Below are positions 1-10,482 of a stretch of DNA of 64,000 bases, piece by piece (the stretch's first letter is position 1; every line of letters starts with the position of its first letter). The notes below the pieces were generated by a model, which did no database searches, had not been told where the DNA came from, and was given only the letters and a program-made list of their open reading frames with translations. Location of the stretch: NCBI GenBank assembly GCA_944474755.1, contig OX104112.1:92827756-92891755 (forward strand), given 5' to 3'. The translations under genes were made by a program, and so were the position numbers. The stretch comes from Limnoperna fortunei (Eukaryota > Mollusca > Bivalvia > Mytilida > Modiolidae).

Positions 1-397
1 TCAAAACTTACTAGAACCAGTGTTACAGCTGAAAATTTGGTAGTCGCGCAAAACTTACTAATACTTGTGTTACAGCTGAAAAATTGGTTAGTCGCGCAAA
101 ACTAACTAGAACCTGTGTTACAGATAAAAAATTGGTGAGTCGCGCAAAACTTGCTACAACCTGTGTTACAGCTGAAAAATTGGTTAGTCGCGCAAAACTA
201 ACTAGAACCTGTGTTACAGATAAAAAATTGGCGAGTCGCGCAAAACTTACTACAACCTGTGTTACAGCTGAAAAATTGGTTAGTCGCGCAAAACTAACTA
301 GAACCTGTGTTACAGATAAAAAATTGGTTAGTCGTGCAAAACTAACTAGAACCTGTGTTACAGATGAAAAATTTTTTAGTGGCGCAAAACTAACTAC
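1..397. repeat. 48-bp minisatellite (about 8 copies, partly a 96-bp dimer)
   Basis: Units start with gtcgcgcaaaa at 43, 91, 139, 187, 235, 283, 331 and (as gtggcgc) 379, exactly 48 bp apart; the window opens inside an earlier unit. Units alternate between a 'cagctgaaaaattgg' and a 'cagataaaaaattgg' form over the first six, so the working period is 96 bp. Because 48 is a multiple of three, both strands stay open with a 16-residue repeating peptide; I regard this as a by-product of the repeat, not a gene. The paralogous position at 10955-11010 has only about one and a half units, so the copy number differs between the two duplicated introns. Confidence 0.95.
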
Positions 398-1056
398 TGA
401 TGTCGGGATCAATGCCTTTTAACGCATCGTCCGTATTCATGTTTAATCATGCGACACATGTACATCGTTAACTTGTTTCATCCATGTAGGTAGAAGTTGT
501 CAATTTTGTCAGTTTCATTCTAGCTAATATATCCGATTTAATCATACGATTACATTCAACAAAATAATATAGTTTTATCGTTTGGTATAATAAACTTAAT
601 ATTTTGAACCGTAAAAAGGTGTATGTATTTAACATGTACATGTACTACGTCACTATGGTATTCGGTTTCGGAAACCTATCCTTACAACTTAAAGTACATG
701 TATTCTTGTATGAATGATGCAAACACTGACAAAATTTTACATAAAAGTTGAAGTTACATGAATTACTTGACGACAACACAGAGCTTCTAGCCATTTACCT
801 TACCAGACATACACTTTCTATAATCTAAAAAGAGTGTCAGACTTTTATACCTGAGGATATTTATCTATCTTCCATTTCAATACATGTTTGTATCATGTAA
901 TTTTTCACCCTTGCAATACAATGAGTCTTTATTTGAAAATGATCATAAGCTTCAGCCTTTACCAACAGAATTTGCATGTCAAATAGTTTGCTAGATGTAG
1001 CGTGAAATACTTAAGCTGACAGTTCGTAAACTATTATAAATATAGTGTATAAATAA
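398..1056. other. Non-coding intron DNA, no gene seen
   Basis: AT-rich sequence with no open frame of note and no splice-bounded exon that I can support. It is paralogous to 11010-11662, so its interest lies in duplication dating rather than in coding content. Confidence 0.6.
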
Positions 1057-1061
1057 AATGC

Positions 1062-1095
1062 CATTTGTTCTGAGAACAAATGAGAAGGTCTTTCC
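1062..1095 (+). repeat. Palindrome plus aaggtctttcc motif, left copy
   Basis: catttgttct at 1062-1071 is the exact reverse complement of agaacaaatg at 1073-1082, with a single g between, followed by aaggtctttcc at 1085. The same module recurs at 2127-2160 in the same orientation. It sits within a few bases of the left edge of the 4.1-kb insertion, so it is a good candidate for an element terminus. Confidence 0.8.
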
Positions 1096-1429
1096 CACTG
1101 TTCCTCTTAAGTAAGAAAAGTTAGGTGATGCTATGGGATTTTGTGTCTTGCTATAGCACAAAATGTCACTTCCAGTCATAAAAATGAATTATTGGAGTAA
1201 AGAAAGTGGTCCCGAGCCAAAAAATATATGGTTGTTAAGGACTTTCATTCGGTTGCTAAGGACACCTCCGGTCATGAAATGACATATTTCTGTAAAGAAC
1301 ATCATTCTGATTCTAAAAAATATATAGTTGCTAAGGACTTTTTATAACGGTCACCTTGTTGCTAGGGTATGACCTTGACCTATGACCTTTGACCTTTGGC
1401 ACAAATTGAAGCTCTTTTCCTACTGATCA

Positions 1430-2086
1430 TGTTTAACCAATATGTTTACTATATTATCACTAACCGTTTTCAAGTTTTAACCAAAAAACCGATTAACCGA
1501 AACGCGTCAAGGGCAGTAACTCAAAAATGGTCCATCGCACAGCTTTCGGTCAAATGTACCAAATGAAGGTCTCAATAAGTGGAGTATTTTTTCCATTTAT
1601 TGTCTGCTTCTATCTTTTATGGTTTGCGAGATATAGTGCTAACAAGACCTATGGTGACCTTTGACCTTGACTTTTGACCTTTGACCTTGACATTTTTAAA
1701 TGTAACATATGTCACTTAGGATCAATGGTGGTGGTCCCAAGTCTCCAGGACTTACGGTTTTTGAGAAAAAAATTTTGACGCGTTGCGACATTTTTCAGGT
1801 CAAAAACGCGTAAACAGGAAGTCGATTGGAAAAAAAAAATTGCATGACAAATCATCGCCATAGGACCAGCGACATTTTGTACACTTCAGATTTTAAGAAT
1901 CAGTTACGGTTTCTGAGTTTATCTGCTAACAAGGGTTTTCGTGTTGGGGCAGATAACTCTGTTACTAAAAATAGATCGGTCTAAAAGCATGAGCCATGTC
2001 ATTCTCCGGATATGACCGATTGATGTTACCAAGTATCGAAATGATACGTCCAGACACTTTTTGGCAAACCTCCGCGGAAGAAGAAA

Positions 2087-2115
<29 letters not shown>
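1430..2115 (+). repeat. 0.7-kb direct repeat, left copy
   Basis: Near-identical by eye to about 4405-5075, starting at 'tttactatattatc' and running through a TGACCTTTGACC-rich block and a GGATCAATGG block to a (TAA)n tract. Shared order and spacing throughout point to two copies of one element in the same orientation. They are not at the ends of the insertion, so they are not simple LTRs. Confidence 0.85.
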
Positions 2116-2124
<9 letters not shown>

Positions 2125-2126
2125 GA

Positions 2127-2160
2127 CATTTGTTCTGAGAACAAATGCGAAGGTCTTTCC
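2127..2160 (+). repeat. Palindrome plus aaggtctttcc motif, second copy
   Basis: catttgttct (2127-2136) and agaacaaatg (2138-2147) form a perfect 10-bp inverted repeat around one g. aaggtctttcc follows at 2150. It directly follows a (TAA)n tract (about 2090-2120), a layout that suggests an element end with a simple-repeat tail. Confidence 0.8.
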
Positions 2161-3191
2161 AGCGTTGTCCCTATTTCCATAGAAAAAACTGACGTTAAAC
2201 GTCAAACAATAAGCCCCAGAGGGTAAAAATCTATTATTTTATATTGTAAAATACCCGTAGACCTCCTCCTTCCCCCGGTTTCTTTTCTATTGTTTCTATA
2301 ACATTCTAATTATTAAAAAAGGGCCCGGACCCCCAACCAGGGCCAGCATGTAAACTTATTTTGTTATACATCTTGGTATATTTAATTGATTGTCTCACAT
2401 TGATTTAAAAATAGCTTTGCACTAATTTTGAGAAAAAACGGAAAAATGGGACTCTGCAGATTTAAATATTGTGACAAAAATTTGTTAAACTAGTTTTAAA
2501 AGTTCATATACATTATTTTGGTGTGAAATAAATACTTCTTAGTCATTTCGCTCTATTTATAGTAACACATTAAATGAACACTTTACATTTTGCTAAGGTG
2601 TCTTCGTCGAAGCTCGCGTTCATAGCATTTTGTCAGTGTCTTCTGCTCTCTCGTTCTGTGTGGACGTATACTAGATAAAGCACGATCTTTAATCTCAGTG
2701 ATTATTTATTTCTGGAGGACACGGATTATTATAAACAGAGCATGCCGACGAACATTTAAAGACATTTTTCACATTATTTCATAGGAATTTCACGCTGGAA
2801 AATAAGGACACGAGTCACGTAGCAGACGACCGAATACACAAAAATTCACGTCGGAAATTGTTTCAATTTGATTAAAATGTGAGGTAAAGTGCAGTTCGGA
2901 TAGTTAGAACAACTTATTGAGAAACGATTTACACTATGATTCACTGACGATAACTGAAATGGACATCACAGCTGACGAAATTTACAAATAAGGGGGAGGG
3001 GTGGTCATGTGCTTCAATCTGGGATTTCAAGGATTTATTTACTCGTATACTTTGAGGAAATACGTTTTTAGACTGAAATCCACATTCTAAACGGAAAGTA
3101 TCTTCTTTTTACCTAACAAAGTAAGTTGATTAAATTTAGTGTTTTGGTCATGTATATATGAAAAAATGTACACTATGAAAGTAGACCAAAC

Positions 3192-3219
3192 CAGGGACAG
3201 TATATATAGACTGTCCCTG
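3192..3219. repeat. 10-bp perfect inverted repeat (hairpin)
   Basis: cagggacagt (3192-3201) pairs with actgtccctg (3210-3219) around the 8-bp loop atatatag. 'gaccaaac' is also repeated directly outside each arm. Function unknown. Confidence 0.85.
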
Positions 3220-3618
3220 ACCAAACTACATAACATTTTATGCAAACTTATTTTGTCATACATCTTGGTATTTTTAATTGATTGTCTCCATACAATATTG
3301 TTATTATGATTCAGAAATAACTTTGTACTTATTTTTAATGGAGAAACACACTAAAATGGGACACAACAGCTTTAAATATTTTAAATTTAATAATTAAACA
3401 ATAAGGAAAAGAGGGAAACTTGTAGAAATCACAAGGTTTTGTTTTAACATTGGTTTAAAATGTGTCGATTTAGGCTATTGTCACAGTGTTGAATATTTTT
3501 TCATGAAAATCTAGGAATTTAGTGTACCATTTTTAAAGTAATTGCACTTAAATTGCTAATTTCTGTATAAATGTGCAAGTTAACATCATTTCAATCATTT
3601 TAATAATTATCACGTTTG

Positions 3619-3822
3619 GTTTAATACAGCAATTTTGTAACAAAGTGCATGTTTTCTTCACTCGACACATAATTACGCATTGTAGGAACTCACTCAATGT
3701 TCATTATTTTATCAATTTTTGTTTAATACAGCAATTTTGTAACAAAGTGCATGTTTTCTTCACTCGACACATAATTACGCATTGTAGGAACTGACTCAAT
3801 GTTCATTATTTTGTCAATTTTT
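3619..3822. repeat. 102-bp tandem duplication (2 copies)
   Basis: 'ttaatacagc' starts at 3621 and again at 3723, and the sequences between match except for two or three substitutions. As 102 is 34 codons, a spurious open frame runs through both copies. Confidence 0.9.
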
Positions 3823-4253
3823 GACAAAAGTTAGTTTTTCATGTTACAAAAAGTACATTTAGTATGTACTTAAAATTTGAAATTAGTGTTTAAGCCATTT
3901 TGAATTGTCCATCATTGAAAAATTTTAAGTCTCACATGATTACCCCTTTCTAAGCCAAAAAGTACTAATATCTTGATACATATATTAATTCTTAGTTGTT
4001 TTTTTTTCGCTCGACAAGGCTTATCAGGTCCATATCAAATGAGCTCTAAGATATAAGATACTCTCTAGATACTGGTTATGTGTTACGTTTTATATATTGT
4101 AACACTTCTTAGTGTCTGGACAGGTCTGATTAATTGCAGCAAAGATGTGTATGTTTTTTTATCGTGATGTATGTTTTCCTTAATATTCATGAGCTTTGGT
4201 CAGTGATGTACGATTGGTCAAAAAGCTAGGCAGATTCTTCGTGCACGACATAT

Positions 4254-5075
4254 GACCATGTTAACTATATTATCTCTAACCGTTCTCAAGTTAAAGTCAA
4301 AAACCGAATAACAGAAATGCGTCAAGGCCGATAACTCGAATACGGTTCATATAACAGTTTCGGATACCATATACCAAATGAAGGTCTTGATGAGAGGATC
4401 ACTTTAAATATACATGTTTACTATATTATCTCTAACCGTTTTCAAGTTTTAACCAAAAAACCGATTAACCGAAACACGTCAAGGGCTGTAACTCGAAAAC
4501 GGTTCATCGCACAGCTTCGGGTCAAATGTACCAAATGAAGGTCTCAATAAGAGGAGTATTTTTCCCATTTATTGTCTGCTTCTATCTTTTATGGTTTGTG
4601 AGATATAGTGCTAACAAGACATATGGTGACCTTTGACCTTGACTTTTGACCTTTGACCTTGACATTTTTAAATGTAACATATGTCACTTAGGATCAATGG
4701 TGGTGGTCCCAAGTCTCTAGGACTTACGGTTTTTGAGAAAAAAAATTTGACGCGTTGCAAAATTTTTCATGTCAAAAACGCGTAAACAGGAAGTCGATTG
4801 GTAAAAAAAAATTTGCATGACAAATCATCGCCATAGGTCCAGTGACATTTTGTACACTTCAGATTTTGAGAATCGGTTACGGTTTCTGAGTTTATCTGCT
4901 AACAAGGGTTTTCGTGTTTGGGCAGATAACTCTGTTACTAAAAATAGATCGGTCTAAAAGCATGAGCCAAGTCATCTCCGGATATGACCGATTAATGGTA
5001 CCAAGTATTGAAATGATACGTCGAGACACTTTTTGGCAAACCTCCGCGGAAGAAGAAAAATAATAATAATCATAA
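4254..5075 (+). repeat. 0.7-kb direct repeat, right copy, with an extra 5' partial copy
   Basis: 4405-5075 matches 1430-2115. A more diverged partial copy of its first 150 bp sits just before it (from about 4254, starting at 'ccatgttaactatattatc'). The TGACCTTTGACC block lies at about 4626-4665. Confidence 0.8.
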
Positions 5076-5183
5076 GAAAGACAAGAAGGTCTTTCCACTG
5101 TAGTGGGAAAGACCTTAATAATAATAATAATAATAATCATAAGAAAGACAAGAAGGTCTTTCCACTGTAGTGGAAAAGACCTT
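5071..5183. repeat. Tandem pair of 31-bp hairpins with (TAA)n spacers
   Basis: Two copies, 67 bp apart, of a module beginning cataagaaagac (5071, 5138). Each contains aaggtctttccact, a short gt loop and the near-perfect reverse complement (5086-5116 and 5153-5183). The second hairpin forms the exact right end of the 4.1-kb insertion. Confidence 0.85.
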
Positions 5184-5188
5184 AATAA

Positions 5189-6654
5189 GCACGCTAACAA
5201 AAACATTTGTATGTGGAAAGGACAGAAAATATTGGCAATAAAACCTTTATTAAAAATAATAGTATAGTGACAAAAAATGATTGTTTTGTTTAAAATGCGT
5301 TGGCATTTCGCAAGTTTTCAGGTATAGCAGGGAATCCAGTTTTAATCGAGGTGCGTAAAAGGGGGGAGTACCAGGCGAAGACCTAGACTTATGTAAGAAA
5401 ACTGGCTATCCTGATCAATTAATGTTAAGAGTCCAGCAGTAAGACTCAAACCGTTGACAGGCACGTGACTAACCTTAACTAACACATAGACACATATATA
5501 AAATATAAATGTGCAGTATCAAGTGCTTCCTTCTGCATGAACATCCCCCCCCCCCCGGTCGGACACAAAACAAAAATAAATTCGCCGTAAGTAAAAAAAA
5601 AACCAACTACCCAACATTTCCCACAGATTTAACATTCTAGTATGTTGCATATGAAATGCGTTTACTGAAGGACAAATTTAAGTGTGCAGTTATAGTGGTA
5701 AGAATAACTGTGACGATAAGATCATTTTATGAGAGTGTGTTCAGGAATATTTTACCGCTTGATTTTTTTGTTTACAAAATAAGTAAATTTCGTCAAAAAC
5801 TTTCCCCCGGGATGACCTCAGTTGACCGACATGTCAAATACATAATATTTAAAATACACGACGATATTCATGTCAGATTGTCGACACTATGCATTTTTAC
5901 TGCCCTTGACAAAATTTATGGGAATTTAGAATCAACTAATGAAGCAATATCTGTGAGTTAATGTAAACAATAATATATGGTGTTATGATACAGCTAAAAT
6001 TTGACGAAATACAGTTTGAGGTTGAAGTTACAGCTGTTATGCGACATTTTGAGTTTTTCCTCATCAACAATATATATTAAATTCCGATAAATGTTCCCCA
6101 GGCAACCAGAAGTGATGTTTTCATTCATTAATTAGTATATATGTTAGGCGTATTTAATTAATCTTTTTATCGTGTTTGATGGAATTCAATATTAACGGGT
6201 AAATTATGTTATTGCAGAATCCTTCTGTTAACCAACCAGTCTGAGTTTAACTTAAATTCTTTTTACGTTGTAATATAAAAATGTAGTCAATATCTATACT
6301 TGTCAGATTACCTAATGACAATCTATTTTGGAACTGACATTACTGTTGCAATCCAACATGAGCAATCCAAATGCTATTAAAATCCACTGTGTTTTAAAAA
6401 TCCAAAAAGATTTAAGATTGTTTTTTTCTTTACAATTAAGAGAGATAAGATAAGCTTTTTAAGACTATATACAAAACTATATACTTAACAACACAAGCTA
6501 TAATGAGCTTTAGACAGAATAGTTATCGGTAAATAATATTTCATTTGGCATCTTCCCCCCTTTTTGCTTTAAACTGCTTTATTTTTAATATGGATCATTG
6601 CCAGTTATTTTTTCCTAGCACAATATTATGAAGATTACCAGGTTCTTCACATTA
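5189..6654. other. Intron DNA shared with copy B, no gene supported
   Basis: An open frame at 5656-5961 (plus strand, 101 codons) is partly shared with copy B at 12828-13058. The shared part can be explained by recent duplication, the two reading frames start differently, and no splice or protein-family evidence supports them. A 12-C tract lies near 5545-5556. Confidence 0.55.
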
Positions 6655-6704
6655 TGATAATTATGTTGTTACCAATTACAAATAAGTTAACAATATGTAC
6701 TTAC

Positions 6705-6780
6705 CCGATACATCACGAATTAACAACAATGTGATAAACACCTGAAGAAGGTAAATCACAAAGGGTAGACGAACAGCCAT
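6705..6780 (-). CDS. Signal-peptide first exon of an EGF-type gene (partial; rest lies left of the window)
   Basis: On the minus strand an ATG at 6780 opens 25 codons that read as a classic secretory signal: basic MAVR, then a hydrophobic core (LPFVIYLLQVFITLLLI), then the polar RDVS. The frame stops after one base of a split codon (G) at 6705, directly before a strong donor GTAAGT (6704-6699). The split-codon phase (one base) matches the acceptor phase of the EGF exon at 9258, where G+GT would give glycine; hence I infer the same gene family. It cannot be exon 1 of that EGF gene in simple linear order, because it lies 3' of it on the same strand. The most likely reading is the first exon of a second, tandem paralogue whose EGF exon is off the left edge. 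The signal and donor are seen directly; the family link is inferred. Confidence 0.7.
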
Positions 6781-7581
6781 GAATCGATTCTGTACTATCA
6801 ATGGTCCAGCATGTTTTTACTACGAAAAGTCCATTAGATATATCCATTTATAAATTTGTCCGTGTTTTCTGTTTTCTATTAAAAACAATGGAATATGATA
6901 CGGAAATACACATTTTCAAGTGTCGTCTGTGGCTCACGTTGGGGGTGATTCAAGCCAGTCACCTACGCTTTGTTTGAGAATGAATGAAAAGGTCTGTCGT
7001 AATTTTTGTAAATACAGTGGTGTTACGGTTCGTTCTACATCACTGAATATGCACTATACAAACACGATACTTATTCAAATAGGTGTTCATCAAATTGTTT
7101 TCTGATCACACATTATAATCAAACATAATCTTACAGACAGACGACGTCTATGTGATAATCGATCAATAAATATTGATCACCATTATGTTTAAATCTCCCG
7201 TTAGAACCCCGTGTTACAGGAAGACAACAAATCAAAGCGGGAAGTTAAAAAAAGTTCAAACAAAAACTTGATAATGGTCTTTTATTGATAACATTCAGCC
7301 TATTTAAAAACTTTGTTTGACTAATAATTTAATTTGTGTTATCATGTTGCCTAACGTGTTTGTTTGTTCAATTATATCATTTTAATAGTTTAATAAATTA
7401 ATATGACACTGTAATATTGTGACAACATGCAATATTTGCGGGACAATCTGTTTTTCACTGCTTATTTCGCCAGTCCTTATTATCTGGTGTATTTCACACG
7501 CCCACATAAAATGCATTTAGTGATTTCTGCACGATTTTTGTAACGAAACGGGTAATTGGGAGGTTGAATTTTTTAAAGAAA
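6781..7581. other. Short intergenic region between two minus-strand genes
   Basis: About 0.8 kb from the poly(A) signal of the EGF gene to the ATG of the next gene on the same strand. I looked for a transmembrane or cytoplasmic exon on the minus strand and found none I could support. The head-to-tail, close spacing fits a tandem gene family. Confidence 0.55.
6844..6855 (-). promoter_or_regulatory. Possible TATA box for the signal-exon gene
   Basis: On the minus strand the sequence reads TTTATAAATGG, about 65-75 bp upstream of the ATG at 6780. That spacing would place a start site around 6820 with a short leader. In an AT-rich region such matches arise by chance. Confidence 0.3.
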
Positions 7582-7587
7582 TTTATT
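7582..7587 (-). terminator. AATAAA polyadenylation signal of the EGF gene
   Basis: AATAAA on the minus strand, 14 bases after the TGA stop at 7601-7603. This gives an unusually short 3' UTR but supports 7601 as a real gene end. Confidence 0.5.
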
Positions 7588-7600
7588 ATTTTTTCTGGGG

Positions 7601-9258
7601 TCAATATTTCACAATAAGACATGTCAGACTAGTTACCAAACAAGTGAATACAAAGCAGTTTGATCCGTACCATCCAGGATCACAAGACAAGCAAGTTCCC
7701 TTATTGCTACAACTAGATTGTTCACAATATCCATTGCACTTACACTGGCGCCCATACCAACCCATTTGACAATTATGGCAATATCCATTTATTCGATCGC
7801 ATCCGGACGGATCACAAGTACTGGGACATACGTTAGTACAATGTTCACCAAACCAACCATCAGAGCATTCTCTGCACACTCCTAACTCGTTGCAGTCGTC
7901 GTTCTTGCAATGACCAAGACAATTGCAGTAAGATCCGAAATAACCATCTTTGCAATCGCTGCATTTCCCATTTAATCTATTACAACCGTTCCTACAATTA
8001 TTCGGACACTGTTCGCCACAGTTGGCATTATGGTAGCCCAACTTACAGTTTATACATACACCGGAAGTAATGTTGCATACGTCAGATAAACAGTAGCCAC
8101 GACATTGACATTTAGACCCCGTGAAACCATGTTTACATTTGATACAATCTCCTGTTGTTATGTGACAACCATTTCTGTTACATCCTGGCGGACATACTTT
8201 AGAACAGTTTGTTAAAAAGTATCCGGCGATACACTGTAAGCAGTCGCCCGTATCTCGATCACAGTAAGTCTGGTTACAATTTAAAGAACACCGCTTTTCG
8301 CACTTTACACCATAGAACCCTGGTTTACAAGACAAACATTTACCGGTACTTCTATCGCACTTATCGAAACAGTTTTCGGGGCACTTTTGAAGACAGTCAC
8401 CTCCATGCCAACCTACTTTGCATGAACGACAATTCCCATTTAGGTCGCATTCGGAGATTCCATTAACTACCTGACAGTGTCCCTTGCATGAGCATTTAGG
8501 TCCGTACCACCCGTCAACACAGTTATTGCAAGTACCAGTTTGTCTGTTGCATCCTTCGGATCCGCATTTTTCTGGACATTTGGTGTTACAGGAGTCTCCA
8601 TAGAAACCAGTTTGACAGTAATAACATTGTCTCGTCGTTGTATTGCAGCCATATTCGTTACAATTTAAATTAGCAACGGTACATTCACAATTATCACCAT
8701 ACCAACCATTATTGCAGCCATTTGTACATTTCTTCGTCGTGCAGTTGCATTCCCTGACCGATTTTCTGTAATATTTGTTAAAGGTAGTTACACAGTTAGT
8801 CCCGCACTGGATTTTGCACTGCCGTCCACACCACCCTGGTAAGCACCCTTTGTCACATGCACCGGTTTCTTGACTGCATTTATTTATAAGTCCTAATCCT
8901 GAAACTGAAACGGAAATGCAACCGTCACTGCACTTTGAACTACATTCCGGTCCGAAAAATGTTTCTCTACATCCTTGTGTACAATTGCCACTAACCAAAT
9001 CGCAAATTCTTCCCGTAGTAACTAAGCAACCAACATTACATTCCTTGTCGCAATAATCGCCGAAAACGTTATCCTTGCATTTATTTTTACATTTTCCGGT
9101 GTCTTTAAAGCACATTCTGTTAGAGATTCCAGTAATGGTTTCTACAACTGGGCAGTTATTATTACATCGTTCGTTACATGACTCTCCCCACCAGCCGTCT
9201 GAACATTCTAGACAGTTGTCACTATTGTCACATTGTTTGCAGTATATCGAACACTCAC
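7601..9258 (-). CDS. Multi-EGF-like secreted protein, large 3' exon (5' partial; MEGF10/SREC-like)
   Basis: The exon starts after a polypyrimidine tract and TTTTCCAG at 9262-9259 and has two bases (GT) of a split codon, then 551 codons to TGA at 7601-7603. The protein opens ECSIYCKQC and holds about 16 short EGF-like repeats, each with a (D/P/N)G(W/F/Y)(Y/F/H)G..C core, such as DGWWGESC, DGWYGPKC, VGWHGGDC and PGWYGSNC, and about six to eight cysteines per repeat. This compact EGF form is typical of MEGF10/MEGF11, scavenger receptor class F and Draper/CED-1 ectodomains, which bind ligands or apoptotic cells outside the cell. No kinase, Ig or lectin domain is seen. After the last repeat there is a short hydrophobic tail (FVFTCLVTSLTCLIVKY), too short for a sure membrane anchor. 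A GGTAACT inside the tail could be a donor, in which case the tail is intron read-through. The first Met in frame is at 9115, but the open frame and the acceptor show the exon extends to 9258. The signal exon is not visible upstream. Confidence 0.85.
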
Positions 9259-9274
9259 CTGGAAAATAACAAAC
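9259..9274 (-). promoter_or_regulatory. Splice acceptor of the EGF exon, followed at once by a donor-like GTGAGT
   Basis: Minus strand: TTTGTTATTTTCCAG then GTGAGTGTTC. The pyrimidine tract plus CAG is a strong acceptor. The first six exon bases GTGAGT also fit the donor consensus, giving the CAG|GTRAGT layout seen at recursive splice sites. The long open frame behind it argues that it works mainly as an ordinary exon start. Confidence 0.75.
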
Positions 9275-9974
9275 AAATTAATTGTTTTCAACAATTTTGA
9301 GATTATACTTTGAAGTTTGTTGATGAAAAACTGACACCATACCTATTCTTTCCGAATTCATTCTAGCTTAAGCAATAAGATAGCAATACATATTTTTATG
9401 TCAAATATGAATTTTTTGTCATATTATAGAGTTTGGGTATAATTTTTCAATATTTTCTCTTGAATGTTTTAATTTCCTAGAGTACGTATAAATAGTTTTT
9501 TTGTGTGTCTGTCTAAAATCAAATCAACAATATTTTGTATTATTGGTACACCTTTATTAAATTTTCAGTGTTGTAAAAAAATAATTTTTTATTCTCACGA
9601 TGAAAGGGTGTTTCTAAAAGATGGTATTTGAAAACAGAACGGAAATGCGGAAACTGTAAACGGGAAAATATATTGTTAGTTTAAACATTTTTATTCATAA
9701 ATTCAATAATACAATAGTACAATGAATTATAAAATACATAGACAGGATCTGGTAACAAGCACTTAGATTTTTATTAATAACTATTTCCTTAAATATAACT
9801 CCCAATAGTATTACATACACATTTCGGCATACTGTTTACGTATTACTATTCAATAGAGAAAATTTTCTATAATTGATTTTAAGTCAAATGAAATAACTTT
9901 AAAAATTAAAATTAAAATATATACGTTATGGTAAAATATGGAAAAATCAAAGCAAAAAAGTGTAGAATAATAGC
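9275..9974. other. Upstream intron of the EGF gene, no further exon seen
   Basis: AT-rich sequence with no minus-strand signal-peptide or EGF-like frame bounded by splice sites. Its left-gene counterpart would lie left of position 1. Confidence 0.55.
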
Positions 9975-10195
9975 AATGAGCTGGCACTCCACTCTCCAAA
10001 CACGTCAACCCCTACGGTCCGCGGCCAGGCTTTCCGTATTATGACCTGAAACACCCCCCCCCCCCCCAACGGGAGGATCTCTGCCATCCGCCACCCGGAG
10101 AGGCGCTGGATTGCTCTTTAGGTCGAGCATTGGGAACTCTCCCACTTTGGTCCCAGGGCCTTCATAGAAACGTTTATGAGAAAACACAGCCAGTT
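9975..10195. other. GC-rich island with a 14-C tract, possible repeat fragment
   Basis: Base composition shifts sharply from AT-rich flanks to GC-rich between about 9978 and 10170 (for example ggtccgcggccagg and cgccacccggagaggcgctgg), with a run of 14 C at 10054-10067. A 60-codon minus-strand frame is present but low-complexity. It resembles a fragment of an inserted element rather than an exon; I could not name the family. Confidence 0.4.
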
Positions 10196-10482
10196 TTTTT
10201 CTATATTATGTGATCGATCAGTAAATCTCATAAATCTATACATTTTGGGAGTTTCCTGTTTCGTTCCTCCTAGCTGTTACTATTTGTGATGGGTCGAGTT
10301 AAGCATTGTCAAGTTTTATTTTGTTTATATTATATTATACCAGACACCACCAGCGTACTATTAGTCTTATAAATGTAAAATATATTGTTTTCGAAAATGA
10401 AAATTAAAGAATGTAGAAACATAAGGGAGCACATGAAAATTTCAAAATAAAGCGTTGGACGGCAGAGGATTCTCGGAATAGT

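Larger units (their letters stand above)
2161..4240. other. Middle of the insertion, no gene seen
   Basis: AT-rich, no coding frame that I trust. It holds two diverged copies of a roughly 130-bp segment (from about 2350 and about 3242, both starting near 'aaacttattttgt'), a 10-bp inverted repeat and a 102-bp tandem duplication, listed separately. Confidence 0.6.
1057..5183. mobile_element. 4.1-kb mosaic repeat insertion with 5-bp target duplication
   Basis: The paralogous site (around 11662) reads tataaataagcacgc uninterrupted. Here it is split: aataa at 1052-1056 on the left and aataa at 5184-5188 on the right, consistent with a 5-bp target-site duplication. The inserted DNA has no recognisable transposase or reverse transcriptase frame. 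Inside are two long direct repeats (about 1430-2115 and 4405-5075), (TAA)n tracts, TGACCT-rich stretches, and four copies of aaggtctttcc (1085, 2150, 5086, 5153). It ends exactly at a hairpin (5153-5183). It may be one non-autonomous element or several nested ones; the class is unknown to me. Confidence 0.65.
340..6654. repeat. Segmental duplication, copy A (intron of the left gene)
   Basis: Aligned by eye with 10955-13752. Blocks 397-1056 and 5184-6654 match 11010-11662 and 11661-13752 with scattered substitutions and small indels. Copy A carries a 4.1-kb insertion (1057-5183) that copy B lacks. Copy B carries about 125 bp (near 11713-11838) and a 475-bp insertion (12270-12744) that copy A lacks. 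The match ends after 'ttcttcacatta' at 6654, about 50 bp short of the splice donor of the signal-peptide exon. Both copies lie in leftward (minus-strand) introns, so this looks like a duplicated gene intron. Confidence 0.85.

Noticed and set aside
23..422. Open frames on both strands over the first 400 bp
   Set aside because: They follow from a 48-bp tandem repeat whose length is a multiple of three; no start, splice or family support.
3573..3794. 73-codon plus-strand frame
   Set aside because: Created by a 102-bp tandem duplication in AT-rich repeat DNA.
1430..5075. LTR retrotransposon with the 0.7-kb repeats as LTRs
   Set aside because: The repeats are not at the ends defined by the target duplication, the interval holds no gag/pol frame, and no primer-binding site or polypurine tract is evident.
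5656..5961. 101-codon plus-strand frame, partly shared with 12828-13058
   Set aside because: The match is expected from recent segmental duplication, starts differ between copies, and no protein family is recognised.
8209..8652. Frames overlapping the EGF exon on both strands
   Set aside because: Shadows of the cysteine-rich coding exon.
6705..9258. Signal exon and EGF exon as one gene in this order
   Set aside because: Both are on the minus strand and the signal exon lies 3' of the EGF exon, so normal cis-splicing cannot join them in that order.
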